64,000 nt of DNA from Tessaracoccus caeni (GTDB taxonomy: Bacteria > Actinomycetota > Actinomycetes > Propionibacteriales > Propionibacteriaceae). This document shows positions 54,251 to 63,773 of this stretch, piece after piece (positions within the stretch are counted from its first letter, which is position 1; each line of letters opens with the position of its first letter). The stretch is from contig NZ_JARGDO010000011.1 of assembly GCF_029211185.1 (NCBI RefSeq), positions 79,930 to 143,929 on the forward strand, given 5' to 3'. The translations under genes and the position numbers were made by a program. The notes under the pieces are model-generated. The model did not search any database. It had not been told where the DNA came from and worked only from the letters and a program-made list of their open reading frames with translations.

Positions 54251-56136
54251 TTCTCCTCCGTATTGCTCGTGACAGATGGTTGCGCGGCGGGCAGCGTCAC
54301 CGTGAAGACGGTGTGCCCGGGCCGGGAGCTGACGGCGATGGTGCCGCCGTTGCGTTCCACCAAGGTGCGGGTGAGGCTGAGGCCGAGGCCCATCCCGTAG
54401 CGCACCGTGCCTTGTTTGGTGGTGAACCGGGGCTCGAAGATCCGGCTGGTGAGCTCGGCAGGGATGCCCGGGCCATCGTCGACGATCTCCACCCGCACGC
54501 TCTGCGCATCGGGCGACGACGTCACCACCGAGATCCGCCCGGTGCCCTCCAGAGCATCGGCGGCGTTGACCAGCAGGTTGGTCCAGATCTGCCCCAGCTG
54601 CGGAGGATGGGCGCGCACCAGCGGGATCTCCCCATAGTGTCGTTCGATGGCGATGCCGTGGAGGCGATGCGAGACCAGGTCGAGGGTCTCGTCGAGGCTT
54701 TCGTTGAGGTCGACATCGCTCGCCACCTCGGCCTCCGGGCGGGCGTGGGAGCGCAGCGAACGCACCAGATCCTGGATCCGATGCGAGGCGGTGCCGATGT
54801 TCCGTGCGGCCATCGCGATCGACGCCGCCGCCTCGACGGCGCTGACGTCGTCGGTGCTCAGCGAGCCGGTGAGCGCGGCGTCCGTGACACCTGCCGCGAC
54901 GAGGCGGAAGGCCAGCTCGGGGTCGCCGGTGACGCGCTCCAGCTCGCGGCGCGCGGCCCGTTCTTGAGAGGTCGACATCGGCGGGCGCTCCATCACGCCC
55001 TTGCCCACGGCGGCCAGACGTTCGCCGTCGGGGTGGGACAGGAGCAGTTTTTCGACGTCGGCCTTGAGGTAGTCGGCGGCGGTGCGCAGCGCGGCGACGG
55101 GATTGTTGAGCTCGTGCGCCACGCCGGCGGAGAGCTCGCCGAGGGTGGCGAAGCGAGCCTTCGACACCAGCTCCTGGCGCGTCTGCTGCAGCTCTTCGAG
55201 GGTAGCCATGAGGCGCTCCTGCTCGCGCTGGAGCTTCACGGTGAGCTCGTTGCGCTCGATCCGCAGCTCCTCGGAGTGCACGAGGCGCTGCGTCAGCACC
55301 CGGATCGTCGAGACGGCGAGCCCGGCCGAGAGCTCGGGCTTCAGGAGCATCGCGTGCTCCAGCTGCTCGATGGAGAGCAGGATCACCTCGCACGGCGTCG
55401 TGGTGGTGGACGTGAAGTAGGCGTGCTTCTGGCGCGCCAGCGACAGCAGGCCCACCACGCGTCCGGTGGACCCGTGGTGCAGCAGGAGGTTGCCGGTGGA
55501 TGTGGCGCGGGTCAGCGCCACCCGCCCGTCGACCAGGATGAAGACGCCCTCGACGCCGTGGTCCTGCCGGGTCAGCCGGACGCCGGCCGGCAGATGGATG
55601 CGCGGGCGAGGAGCCAGCGCCTCGTCGATGCCGTCGATGAAGATCTTCGTGAGCTCGTCCTCGCTCATCTCCAGCATCTGGAGCAGATTGGCGCTCTGCG
55701 GGGCGTCTCGCGGACCTCCCTCGGCCGGCACCACGGCGATGGGATCGAGCCCTCGGCGCTCCATCCACTCGGCGATGTCGGTGGTGATGAACCAGGCCAG
55801 CGTCTCCCGTGCCGTGGGGATCATCACGAGTGCCTGAAGCAGGCCGGAGTCGATGGCTCCCGCCAGGTCGTGATGTTCGCGTTGCTCGGTGAGCACGATG
55901 TTCAAGGCATCCGCGAGCCGCGGCTCCGCGTACAACGTGGCGAGGGAGGACGAGACGTCCACGCTCTCTGCGTGCAGCAGGAGCAGTGGAACGTCGATCT
56001 CGGGGCGCGCCCGCAGGTGTTCGAGCGCTGAGATCGCGTCGTCGAACGGCCAGACGACGGCCTTTCCGGTCACCGCGGCGGCGATGTCGTCGACGGGGGC
56101 GCGCTCGCCGATGACGAGGATCTGCATCTGGCTCAC
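54247..56136 (-). CDS. cytosolic sensor histidine kinase with cNMP-binding-like domain
   Basis: About 629 residues without membrane helices. Residues 1-110 resemble a degenerate receiver (MQILVIGERAP, VPLLLLHAES). About 175-300 is a CAP/cNMP-binding fold (GVRLTRQDHGVEGVFILVDGRVALTR, TGRVVGLLSL). A coiled coil follows, then HisKA with phospho-His in ELSAGVAHELNNPVAALR, a ~100-residue insert, and HATPase (LLVNAADAL, DDGPGIP, GMGLGLSLTRTL). GTG 56136 overlaps the transporter stop (GTGA). The ligand is unknown; the coupling suggests it reports on transport or metabolism of the transporter's substrate. Confidence 0.88.
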   Translation of the reverse strand: MSQMQILVIGERAPVDDIAAAVTGKAVVWPFDDAISALEHLRARPEIDVPLLLLHAESVDVSSSLATLYAEPRLADALNIVLTEQREHHDLAGAIDSGLLQALVMIPTARETLAWFITTDIAEWMERRGLDPIAVVPAEGGPRDAPQSANLLQMLEMSEDELTKIFIDGIDEALAPRPRIHLPAGVRLTRQDHGVEGVFILVDGRVALTRATSTGNLLLHHGSTGRVVGLLSLARQKHAYFTSTTTTPCEVILLSIEQLEHAMLLKPELSAGLAVSTIRVLTQRLVHSEELRIERNELTVKLQREQERLMATLEELQQTRQELVSKARFATLGELSAGVAHELNNPVAALRTAADYLKADVEKLLLSHPDGERLAAVGKGVMERPPMSTSQERAARRELERVTGDPELAFRLVAAGVTDAALTGSLSTDDVSAVEAAASIAMAARNIGTASHRIQDLVRSLRSHARPEAEVASDVDLNESLDETLDLVSHRLHGIAIERHYGEIPLVRAHPPQLGQIWTNLLVNAADALEGTGRISVVTSSPDAQSVRVEIVDDGPGIPAELTSRIFEPRFTTKQGTVRYGMGLGLSLTRTLVERNGGTIAVSSRPGHTVFTVTLPAAQPSVTSNTEEK

Positions 56137-57530
56137 AGCAGCCCCAGTGTCGTCCAGAACCACGGCATGACGAGCGAGAGCACCGCCGCGCCGACGATGC
56201 CGATGATCGCCCCCGTCGTCGCCATGTCCTTCAGCTTCACCACGCCGGTGGAGTAGGCGATGGCGTTGGGCGGTGTCGAGATCGGCAGCGTCATGCCCAG
56301 CGAGCTGGCCAGCGCCAGCACCACCGCCAGCAGCAGGGCGCTCGCGTCGATGATGCCGGCGAAGCTGACGGCGAGCGGGATCATCAGGTTGGCTGTGGCG
56401 GAGTTCGACATGAAGTTGCCCGGCACCAGCGCCACCGCGGTGAGCACCACGATCACCAGCGCCGCGCTCATCGCGGACCAGTCGATGAGGCCGATCAGCC
56501 ACTCGTCGAGGCCGGCACGACCTACCCCGTCGCCGAGCGCGATGCCACCCGCTACCAGCCACAGCACGGGCCAGTCGAGAATCTTGATGTCGTCGCCGTT
56601 CATCACCTGCATCGACAGCAGCAGCACCACCGGAATGAAACCGACGGTGTGCGACGGGATGCCGTGCAGCGGCTCCGTCATCCACAACACGATCGTGAGG
56701 CCGGCGACGGCGTAGAAGTAGATCGCGCTGCGCGAGCGGTCGAAGTCGGCGGTCATCGACAGGTTCACCGGCGTGGACTTCGGCACCCAGCTCGCGAGCA
56801 GGAGGAAGCCGATCGCCAGCAGGATCAGCATGAACGGATAGGCCAGCGCCATCCACTCGAGGAACGACACCGGGGTGCCCTGGGAGGCCAAGATGCCCAC
56901 CGCGATGGCGTTGGGCGGGGTGCCGATGGGGGTGCCGAAACCGCCGACGTTGGCGGCCACCGGCACCGACATCGCCAGCGCGGCCCGCGCCTTCGGCGTC
57001 GGCATCATCGGCAGCAGCGGGATCACCACGGCGAACATCGCCGCCGCGGTGGCGGTGTTCGACATGAACTGCCCGAGCAGCGTGGTGATCAGCATCATGC
57101 CGAGGATCAGCATGCGCCCGGAGCGGGCGAAGGGCCGCATGAAGACCGCCGCCAGGTTGCGATCGAGGCCGAACTTGGCGGCTCCGTCGGCGATCAGGAA
57201 ACCCCCGAGGAAGAGCATGATCACGGGGTTGGCCATCGCGGCGAAGAACTCGGCGGCGGGGGCCGCGTCGTCGCTCACCGGGAGGATCGCCGTCGATGAG
57301 AGCAGCAGCACCTCCAGCAGGATCACCAGGGTGGCCGTGGCGAAGAGCGGGATCGCCTCGGTGACCCAGAACACCACCGCGACGAGGAAGATCGACAGCA
57401 TCCGGGACGCCTCGGGCGTCAACCCCGGAATGTCGACGACGAACGGGACGAAGAAGACAACGGCGCCGACCAGCAGCCCCCACTTCTGGCGCGGGCGAAG
57501 AGTCGGGCGAGCGGCGGCCAGAGTCGTCAT
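56133..57530 (-). CDS. DASS/SLC13 family sodium-carboxylate transporter
   Basis: A 465-residue membrane protein with 10 or more helices. Two SNT-type motifs mark the ion/carboxylate site: FMSNTATAAAM and FMSNSATANLM, each followed by a GTPPNA or STPPNA motif (TPIGTPPNAIAVG, PISTPPNAIAYS). This is the inverted-repeat pattern of VcINDY-like di/tricarboxylate transporters. The substrate is probably a C4-dicarboxylate, but sulfate or other anions occur in the family. The stop overlaps the kinase start, so transporter, kinase and regulator form one operon. Confidence 0.93.
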   Translation of the reverse strand: MTTLAAARPTLRPRQKWGLLVGAVVFFVPFVVDIPGLTPEASRMLSIFLVAVVFWVTEAIPLFATATLVILLEVLLLSSTAILPVSDDAAPAAEFFAAMANPVIMLFLGGFLIADGAAKFGLDRNLAAVFMRPFARSGRMLILGMMLITTLLGQFMSNTATAAAMFAVVIPLLPMMPTPKARAALAMSVPVAANVGGFGTPIGTPPNAIAVGILASQGTPVSFLEWMALAYPFMLILLAIGFLLLASWVPKSTPVNLSMTADFDRSRSAIYFYAVAGLTIVLWMTEPLHGIPSHTVGFIPVVLLLSMQVMNGDDIKILDWPVLWLVAGGIALGDGVGRAGLDEWLIGLIDWSAMSAALVIVVLTAVALVPGNFMSNSATANLMIPLAVSFAGIIDASALLLAVVLALASSLGMTLPISTPPNAIAYSTGVVKLKDMATTGAIIGIVGAAVLSLVMPWFWTTLGLL

Positions 57531-57597
57531 CTATCTCCCCGTGGTCTGGCGGACCTGTTCATCCTAGCCATGCGCCATTTGGCCGAGGGGAGCGGGG

Positions 57598-58950
57598 TCA
57601 GATGTTGCTGACCATCGGAGCGGATTGGTAGGGGTTGGTGGTCTTGGAGCCGCTCTCATCCAGGATGATCGTCTCCAGCGCCGGGTCGCCCTTCGAGATG
57701 CGCAGGGCGGCCAGCGGGAGTTCGGCCCGGGCCGCCTGGTGACGCTGCCGGGCGTCGTCCAGCGACTCGTGGTAGACCCGCTCGCCGCCTCGAATGAAGT
57801 CGACCAGGAGGTTGCGGTCGTTGCCGTCGTCAACCGGGGCGGTGCCCAGGCCGATCACCTCGGCCTCAGCGTGCCCGTCGGCGCCGATCCGACGCATCGC
57901 GAACTTCCGTCCGCCCAGGGTGTTCTTGCCCTTGGACTTCTTCGCCACCGCCGTCATCGGCGAGTCGGGATCGTCGGAGTCGGAGCGTGCCACCAGCTTG
58001 TAGACGAAGCCGCAGGTCGGATGCCCCGAGCCGGTGACCAGGGACGTCCCGACGCCGTAGCCGCTGACGGGCGAGCCGCCCAGCGCCGCGATCTGCCACT
58101 CGTCGAGGTCGCTGGTCACCATGATCCGCGTCTCGGTGGCGCCCAGATCGTCCAGCAGGTCGCGGGCGGCGCGCGCCACGAACATGAGGTCGCCGGAGTC
58201 CAGCCGGATCGCGCCCAGCTTGCCGTCGGTGAGCTTCACGCCCAGCCTGACGGCCGCGTCGACGTCGTAGGTGTCGACCAGCAGCGTCGTGTTGGCGCCC
58301 AGCGACGCGATCTGGGCCCGGAAGGCGTCCTCTTCGGAGTCGTGCAGCAGCGTGAAGGAGTGCGCGGCGGTGCCGATGGTGGGGATGCCGAACAGGCGGC
58401 CGGCCTCCAGGTTCGACGTGCTGGCGAAGCCGGCGATGTAGGCGGCGCGGGCGGCGGCGACGGCGGCCCACTCGTGGGTGCGTCGCGATCCCATCTCGAC
58501 GCACGGCCGGTCGCCGGCCATCGCCGTCATCCGGGACGCAGCCGCGGCGATGGCGGCGTCGTGGTTGTAGATGCTGAGCAGCAGCGTCTCGAGGATGCAG
58601 CACTCGGCGAAGCTGCCTTCGACGGACAGCACGGGCGAGCCGGGGAAGTAGACCTCGCCCTCGGCATAGCCCCAGATATCGCCGGTGAAGCGGTAGTCGG
58701 CCAGCCACTCGGCCAGGTTGTCGCGGATCACGCCTTGGCGGAGCAGAAATTCCAGCTCGGCCTCGTCGAAGCGGAACCCCTCGATGGCGTCGAGCGCGCG
58801 CCCGAGTCCGGCGAGTACGCCGTAGCGGCGTCCGCTGGGCAATCGTCTGGTGAACAGGTCGAACAGCGAATGGCGCTGGGCGGTGCCGGCGTCCATCGCC
58901 GCCTGCACCATCGTGAGCTCGTAGTGATCCGTCAGCAGGGCCGTGGTCAT
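57598..58950 (-). CDS. pncB: nicotinate phosphoribosyltransferase
   Basis: A 450-residue enzyme of NAD salvage making nicotinate mononucleotide. Signs are the start [74 protein letters not shown] with the active-site His in the 'RRTH' loop, and [24 protein letters not shown]. The length is normal for the actinobacterial form. On this strand a TAGAGT box ends 6 bases before ATG 58950, so leaderless start is likely. It is divergent from clpS, as in other actinobacteria. Confidence 0.95.
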   Translation of the reverse strand: MTTALLTDHYELTMVQAAMDAGTAQRHSLFDLFTRRLPSGRRYGVLAGLGRALDAIEGFRFDEAELEFLLRQGVIRDNLAEWLADYRFTGDIWGYAEGEVYFPGSPVLSVEGSFAECCILETLLLSIYNHDAAIAAAASRMTAMAGDRPCVEMGSRRTHEWAAVAAARAAYIAGFASTSNLEAGRLFGIPTIGTAAHSFTLLHDSEEDAFRAQIASLGANTTLLVDTYDVDAAVRLGVKLTDGKLGAIRLDSGDLMFVARAARDLLDDLGATETRIMVTSDLDEWQIAALGGSPVSGYGVGTSLVTGSGHPTCGFVYKLVARSDSDDPDSPMTAVAKKSKGKNTLGGRKFAMRRIGADGHAEAEVIGLGTAPVDDGNDRNLLVDFIRGGERVYHESLDDARQRHQAARAELPLAALRISKGDPALETIILDESGSKTTNPYQSAPMVSNI

Positions 58951-58956
58951 GGCCGC

Positions 58957-58962
58957 ACTCTA
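58957..58962 (-). promoter_or_regulatory. -10 box, leaderless pncB transcript
   Basis: TAGAGT on the minus strand, ending 6 bases before the ATG at 58950. Confidence 0.42.
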
Positions 58963-59022
58963 CTGGTCATCCCCGATGCTGCCTACGTGCATCCGTTTGC
59001 CGAATGGGGCAATCTTGGACCC

Positions 59023-59301
59023 ATGAGTGAAGGCCAAGCCGCGACGCTGGAGGCGCCGGCGGAGGTGACGCAGAAGCAATGGGTGACCATCGTCTGGGAC
59101 GACCCGGTCAACCTGATGAGCTACGTCACCTACGTCTTCGAGGAGTATTTCGGCTACACGCGGGTCAAAGCGGAGGAACTGATGCTGCAGGTGCACCATC
59201 AGGGCAAGGCGGTGGTGAGCACCGGCAACCGCGAGGAGATGGAGCGCGACGTGATGGCCATGCAGAACTACAACCTCTGGGCCACCATGGAGCAGTCGTG
59301 A
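59023..59301 (+). CDS. clpS: ATP-dependent Clp protease adaptor ClpS
   Basis: A 92-residue adaptor that hands N-degron proteins to ClpC/ClpA-ClpP. The binding-pocket motif is [20 protein letters not shown] (about 19-38), with the Asp-Asp-Pro-Asn set for the N-terminal residue and later [23 protein letters not shown] 59023 matches the usual length with a short Ala/Thr tail in front. Its stop overlaps DUF2017 (GTGA), the conserved actinobacterial pairing. Confidence 0.95.
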   Translation: MSEGQAATLEAPAEVTQKQWVTIVWDDPVNLMSYVTYVFEEYFGYTRVKAEELMLQVHHQGKAVVSTGNREEMERDVMAMQNYNLWATMEQS

Positions 59302-59882
59302 GGCTCGGCGACGACGAGATCGTTTGGGTGCTGGAGGGGGGCGAGTCGCAGATCGCCGCGCTGTCGGCCATGGTCAGCCAGCTGCAGAACGTCCTGCGCG
59401 GGGTGCTGCCGGAGCAGAGCGGCGACGTGTTCGACCAGCTGATCACCGAGCTGACGCACGACCCCACGGATGCGCTCAACAACGATCCGTGGCTGCGTCG
59501 GCTCTTCCCTCCGTCCAGCCGGGATCCGCAGCAGGTGGCGGAATTCCGTCGGGGCGCCGTTCATGCGCAGGCACGCGATCGGCTCGACGCCTTGGACCTG
59601 GTGCTTGCCGACCTGGCCAACGAGCAGAACGGCCTGGTCGCCGTCTCCGAGGGGCACGCCTCGGCCTGGGTGAAGACGCTGTCCGCCCTGCGCGCGATCT
59701 GGCACGTTCGACTGGTCGACGGTGACGCCTGGCCCGATCGCGAGGCCACCGACGAGCAGGTCGACGCCAACCCCGAGCTGGCCATGGTGCTGGACTGGCT
59801 GGCCTACCTGATCGAGGATCTGCTGGCCACTCGAGAGGTGGCCCACGATGTGGGTCGCGGATTCAGGCTGGGGGAGGAGTGA
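59298..59882 (+). CDS. DUF2017 protein
   Basis: A 194-residue protein of the actinobacterial DUF2017 family, always beside clpS. The text includes [22 protein letters not shown] and the helical C-terminus [18 protein letters not shown]. It is helical and acidic with no enzyme motif that I can name. The conserved clpS-DUF2017 linkage suggests a role in or control of Clp proteolysis (inference). GTG 59298 overlaps the ClpS stop, and its own stop overlaps murI (GTGA). Confidence 0.85.
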   Translation: MRLGDDEIVWVLEGGESQIAALSAMVSQLQNVLRGVLPEQSGDVFDQLITELTHDPTDALNNDPWLRRLFPPSSRDPQQVAEFRRGAVHAQARDRLDALDLVLADLANEQNGLVAVSEGHASAWVKTLSALRAIWHVRLVDGDAWPDREATDEQVDANPELAMVLDWLAYLIEDLLATREVAHDVGRGFRLGEE

Positions 59883-60685
59883 GTTCGTCCATCGACGCGC
59901 CGATCGGCGTCTTCGACTCCGGCTTCGGCGGCCTGACCGTGATGCGCGCGCTGGTGGAGCAGCTGCCCAACGAAGACTTCGTCTATCTCGGCGACACCGC
60001 GCGCGCACCGTATGGCCCGCGTTCGATCGCGGAGGTGCGCAAGTTCGCGCTGCAGGGACTGGACCACCTGGTCGAGCGGGGCGTCAAGGCGCTGGTGATC
60101 GCCTGCAATTCGGCCTCGTCGGCCGCGTTGCGCGACGCCCGTGAGCGCTACGACGTGCCCGTCATCGAGGTGATCCTGCCGGCCGCCACCCATGCCCTCG
60201 CGGTCACCCGCAATCAGCGCGTCGGCGTCATCTGCACGGCGTCGACGGCCAACTCCCGCTCCTACGACGACGCCTTCGCCGTGGCCACCGACGTGACGCT
60301 GACCACGCAGGTGTGCCCGCGTTTCGTGGAGTTCGTGGAGGAGGGCGTCGCCGGCGGCCCGGAGCTGCTGGCTGTTGCGGGGGAGTACTTGGAGTCGATC
60401 AAGCGCGCCCAGGTGGACACCCTGATCCTCGGTTGCACCCACTACCCGCTGCTGAGCGGCGTCATCTCGTACGTGCTCGGCCCGAGCGTGAACCTGGTCT
60501 CCAGCTCTGAGGCATGTGCGCAGTCGGCCTACTCGACGCTCACCAAAGCCGGCTTGCTGCGCTACGCTCCGCGCGAGTCGCACCGCGAGTTCCTCACCAC
60601 CGGCGACGCCCGCGACTTCCAAGGCATCGGCCGCCGCCTCCTCGGCGGCCTCATCACCGACGTCACCACCGTCACTCTTCCCTGA
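59879..60685 (+). CDS. murI: glutamate racemase
   Basis: A 268-residue enzyme that makes D-glutamate for peptidoglycan. The two catalytic cysteines are C76 in VIACNSASS and C186 in ILGCTHYP; the start shows GVFDSGFGGLTVMRAL and YLGDTARAPYG. Everything expected is intact. GTG 59879 overlaps the DUF2017 stop. The gene ends about 30 bases before the second MITE-like copy. Confidence 0.96.
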   Translation: MSSSIDAPIGVFDSGFGGLTVMRALVEQLPNEDFVYLGDTARAPYGPRSIAEVRKFALQGLDHLVERGVKALVIACNSASSAALRDARERYDVPVIEVILPAATHALAVTRNQRVGVICTASTANSRSYDDAFAVATDVTLTTQVCPRFVEFVEEGVAGGPELLAVAGEYLESIKRAQVDTLILGCTHYPLLSGVISYVLGPSVNLVSSSEACAQSAYSTLTKAGLLRYAPRESHREFLTTGDARDFQGIGRRLLGGLITDVTTVTLP

Positions 60686-60715
60686 CTTCTCGCTCGTCTC
60701 CGAGCATCGTGCATA

Positions 60716-60879
60716 AGAGGTCCCGCAGGTAGGTGGCGCCTACTGCGGCGCACTGGATGGCGACCTGGCTTCGTTGTCGAACTCACTGGCATGACCCCGA
60801 TGGCAGTTTCGTTCTTCGCCTTGCCAGCTCATCCATCCAGCACGTCCTCGCTACGGCACCACCTACCTGCGGAACCTCT
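60716..60879. repeat. MITE-like element, copy 2
   Basis: A 164-bp copy closely matching 52371-52532: same ends (AGAGGTCCCGCAGGTAGGTGG and the matching right end) and the same internal stretch from CTACTGCGGCGCACTGGATGG. The end arms changed together in the two copies (GCGAATAGG/CCTATTCGC here GCAGGTAGG/CCTACCTGC), so the stem is maintained. TA flanks both sides. Confidence 0.78.
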
Positions 60880-60881
60880 AA

Positions 60882-60936
60882 ATCTGCGTATACGTGACGG
60901 CCTCGCTATATGGGAGGCCGTCACGCATACGCAGAT
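60882..60936. terminator. long hairpin after murI/MITE
   Basis: Arms 60882-60904 and 60914-60936 pair over 23 bases with one mismatch and a 9-base loop. It lies just upstream of the rph promoter and probably ends the murI transcript; there is no T run. Confidence 0.6.
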
Positions 60937-60990
60937 CTATGCGCGTGGGGGTGCGCGGTGTTGGGGATGAGGGTCGGGGCGGGAGCGCGG

Positions 60991-60996
60991 TAGGCT
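60991..60996 (+). promoter_or_regulatory. -10 box, leaderless rph transcript
   Basis: TAGGCT ends 7 bases before the ATG at 61004. Confidence 0.45.
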
Positions 60997-61003
60997 CGCG
61001 CGC

Positions 61004-61723
61004 ATGACGAGAATCGACGGACGCCTCCCCGACCAGCTGCGAGAGATCAGGATCACCCGGAACTGGCTGGACCATGCCGAGGGCTCGGTGCTCGTCGAGT
61101 TCGGGCGGACGCGGGTGCTGGTGGCCGCGAGCGTCACCGTCGGCGTGCCACGCTGGCGTGCCGGCTCCGGGCTGGGTTGGGTGACCGCTGAGTACTCGAT
61201 GCTTCCGCGCGCGACGCACAGCCGCTCCGACCGTGAGGCGGTACGCGGCAAGATCGGCGGACGCACCCATGAGATCTCGCGCCTGATCGGGCGCTCGCTG
61301 CGCGCCGTCGTCGATTACAAGGCGCTCGGCGAGAACACCATCGTGCTCGACTGCGACGTGCTCCAGGCCGACGGCGGCACCCGCACCGCCGCGATCACCG
61401 GCGCCTACGTCGCGCTGGCCGACGCCGTCGCCTACCTGCGCGGACGCAAGGCACTGAAGGGCGAGCCGCTGCTCGACTCGGTGGCCGCGGTCTCCGTCGG
61501 CTTCGACAAGGCCGGCACCGCCCTGCTCGACCTGCAGTACGAGGAGGACTCCACCGCCGACACCGACCTCAACGTGGTGATGACCGGCTCAGGGAAATAC
61601 ATCGAGGTGCAGGGCACCGCCGAGGGGCAGCCCTTCGACCGTGCCCAGCTGAACGAGCTGCTCGACCTGGGCGCCAAGGGCTGTGCCGAGCTGACGGAGC
61701 TGCAGAAGGTGGCGCTGGCGTGA
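61004..61723 (+). CDS. rph: ribonuclease PH
   Basis: A 239-residue phosphorolytic exonuclease that trims tRNA 3' ends. Typical pieces are [75 protein letters not shown], and [26 protein letters not shown] 61004 directly follows a -10 at 7 bases. The stop overlaps rdgB. Confidence 0.96.
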   Translation: MTRIDGRLPDQLREIRITRNWLDHAEGSVLVEFGRTRVLVAASVTVGVPRWRAGSGLGWVTAEYSMLPRATHSRSDREAVRGKIGGRTHEISRLIGRSLRAVVDYKALGENTIVLDCDVLQADGGTRTAAITGAYVALADAVAYLRGRKALKGEPLLDSVAAVSVGFDKAGTALLDLQYEEDSTADTDLNVVMTGSGKYIEVQGTAEGQPFDRAQLNELLDLGAKGCAELTELQKVALA

Positions 61724-62328
61724 GGCGACCCGACCGGATCGTGCTGGCCACCGGCAACGCGAAGAAACTCGCCGAGCTGCGTCGCGTGCTGGCAGCCGAG
61801 AGCCTGGATGTCGAGGTGCTTGGGCTGGGCGACTTCCCGGCCTACCCGGAGCCCGCCGAGACCGAGAAGACCTTCGAGGGCAACGCGCTGATCAAGGCGA
61901 CGGAGGCGGCCCGGCGAACCGGGCTGGTGGCCGTCGCCGACGACTCCGGCATCGAGGTGGACGAGCTGAACGGCATGCCGGGCGTGCGCTCCGCGCGCTG
62001 GGCCGGGCCCGCGTGCGACGACGCCGCCAACAACGCGCTGCTGCTGGCCCAACTCGACGGGGTGGCCGCCGAACGCCGCACCGGGCGCTTCGTCTGCGCC
62101 CTGGCCGCGGTCTCACCCGACGGTGAGACCCACGTCTGGCACGGCACCATGGAGGGCCGCGTCGCCGAGTCCGAGGCGGGCGAGGGCGGCTTCGGCTACG
62201 ACCCCCTGTTCGTTCCCGACGGCGAGACCCGCTCCAGCGCGGAGCTCACCGCGGAGGAGAAGGACGCGATCAGCCATCGCGGCAAGGCGGTTCGCGCCTT
62301 CGTCGCGTACTTGAAGGAACTCGCATGA
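61720..62328 (+). CDS. rdgB: dITP/XTP pyrophosphatase (RdgB/HAM1)
   Basis: A 202-residue house-cleaning enzyme that hydrolyses non-canonical purine triphosphates. Motifs are [13 protein letters not shown] (phosphate-binding), [55 protein letters not shown] and [14 protein letters not shown] 61720 overlaps the rph stop, the usual rph-rdgB operon. Confidence 0.95.
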   Translation: MRRPDRIVLATGNAKKLAELRRVLAAESLDVEVLGLGDFPAYPEPAETEKTFEGNALIKATEAARRTGLVAVADDSGIEVDELNGMPGVRSARWAGPACDDAANNALLLAQLDGVAAERRTGRFVCALAAVSPDGETHVWHGTMEGRVAESEAGEGGFGYDPLFVPDGETRSSAELTAEEKDAISHRGKAVRAFVAYLKELA

Positions 62329-63137
62329 AGCAATACCTGGACCTGCTGACCCGGATCATGGACGAGGGCGTGGACAAGTCGGACCGCACCGGCACCGGCA
62401 CCCGCAGCGTCTTCGGCCACCAGATGCGCTTCGACCTGCGCGACGGCTTCCCCCTGCTCACCACCAAGAAGGTGCACACCCGCTCCGTCTTCGGTGAGCT
62501 GCTGTGGTTCCTGCGCGGCGACACCAACATCGGCTGGCTGCACGAGAACAAGATCACCATCTGGGACGAGTGGGCCGATGCCGACGGCAACCTCGGCCCC
62601 GTCTACGGCTATCAGTGGCGCTCCTGGCCCACGCCCGACGGTCGCCACGTCGACCAGATCTCCCGCGTGATCGAGCAGCTGAAGACCAATCCCGACTCGC
62701 GCCGACACATCGTCTCGGCGTGGAACGTGGCCGACGTCGACGACATGGCCCTGCCGCCATGCCATGCGCTGTTCCAGTTCTACGTCGCGCCGGCGGACGA
62801 CGGCGGGCCGGGGATTCTGAGCTGCCAGCTCTACCAGCGCTCGGCCGACGTGTTCCTCGGTGTGCCGTTCAACATCGCGTCCTACGCGCTGCTGGTGCAC
62901 CTGGTGGCGCAGGTGACGGGGCTTCGCGTCGGGGAGTTCGTGCACACGCTGGGCGACGCGCACGTCTACTCCAACCACTTCGAGCAGGTGGCCGAGCAGT
63001 TGAGCCGGGACACGCGAGCGCTGCCGACGCTTCGGATCAACCCTGACGTGACGGAGATCGACGCCTTCACGCTGGCCGACATCGCGGTGGAGGGCTACGA
63101 CCCGCACCCGGTGATCAAGGCCCCGATCGCGGTCTGA
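62325..63137 (+). CDS. thyA: thymidylate synthase
   Basis: A 270-residue enzyme forming dTMP from dUMP with methylene-tetrahydrofolate. Active-site Cys is in [12 protein letters not shown] (near 146), with [43 protein letters not shown] and HVYSNHFEQ. The length matches the ThyA class. ATG 62325 overlaps the rdgB stop (ATGA). FolA follows after 104 bases. Confidence 0.97.
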   Translation: MKQYLDLLTRIMDEGVDKSDRTGTGTRSVFGHQMRFDLRDGFPLLTTKKVHTRSVFGELLWFLRGDTNIGWLHENKITIWDEWADADGNLGPVYGYQWRSWPTPDGRHVDQISRVIEQLKTNPDSRRHIVSAWNVADVDDMALPPCHALFQFYVAPADDGGPGILSCQLYQRSADVFLGVPFNIASYALLVHLVAQVTGLRVGEFVHTLGDAHVYSNHFEQVAEQLSRDTRALPTLRINPDVTEIDAFTLADIAVEGYDPHPVIKAPIAV

Positions 63138-63241
63138 CGGCGAAGTGCGCCGATCGGCGTGCGAGAGGGCCGGAAACGGCAGCATCCGATGATGACCGCA
63201 CCCATTCATCAGGGTGGAGGCGGAGGAGTGAGGAGAAGAAG

Positions 63242-63715
63242 ATGAGGATCGTGGCGATCGCGGCGGTGGCCGACAACGGGGTGATCGGCTCCGGCGACGA
63301 CATGCTGTGGCACCTGCCCAAGGACTTCGCGCGCTTCAAGAAGGTGACCACGGGCAACACGCTGATCTTCGGTCGGCGGACCCATGAGCAGATCGGCCGC
63401 ACGCTGCCCGACCGCCGGGTCATCGTCGTTACCCGGGATCCAGAGTGGTCGGACGAGACCGTCGAGGTGGCGCACTCCATCGAGGAGGCTCTCGAGCTGG
63501 CGGCCCAGACGCCTGACAAGATCTGCTACGTGGGCGGCGGCTCGCAGATCTACGAGGCGGCCTGGCCCTACCTCACCGAGCTGGACATCACGATCGTGCA
63601 CCAGGAGCCCGACGGCGCCGCGACTTTCCCTCTGATCACGGCGTCCGAGTGGACCGAGATCTCCCGCGAGGTCCACCAGGGCTACGACTTCGTCCAGTTC
63701 CGCCCGACTCCATAA
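63242..63715 (+). CDS. folA: dihydrofolate reductase
   Basis: A 157-residue enzyme reducing dihydrofolate, the product of ThyA. Motifs are AIAAVADNGVIGSGDDMLWHLPKDFARFKKVT (catalytic acid in PKD), LIFGRRTHEQIG, and YVGGGSQIYEAAWP. AGGAGTGAGGAGAAG precedes ATG 63242. It forms a thyA-folA pair and is followed by a hairpin. Confidence 0.95.
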   Translation: MRIVAIAAVADNGVIGSGDDMLWHLPKDFARFKKVTTGNTLIFGRRTHEQIGRTLPDRRVIVVTRDPEWSDETVEVAHSIEEALELAAQTPDKICYVGGGSQIYEAAWPYLTELDITIVHQEPDGAATFPLITASEWTEISREVHQGYDFVQFRPTP

Positions 63716-63717
63716 CC

Positions 63718-63773
63718 CACGCTCTTCGAGGTACGAGGCCGCCTGCGGCCGAGCCTCGAGGAGAGCCAGCGTG
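63718..63773. terminator. hairpin after folA
   Basis: CACGCTCTTCGAGG and CCTCGAGGAGAGCCAGCGTG with an inner GAGGCCGC/GCGGCC pair form a long imperfect stem; TTTT follows at 63777. The GCTCTTCGAGG end resembles the repeat family at 19904. Confidence 0.6.

Noticed and set aside
53756..55768. A 670-residue frame ending in the response regulator
   Set aside because: The front part is Arg-rich antisense-type sequence overlapping the kinase; the regulator begins at ATG 54250.
54247..57483. A single 1078-residue frame joining transporter DNA and kinase
   Set aside because: The first part is a shadow of the DASS transporter in another frame; the kinase starts at 56136 with GTGA overlap.
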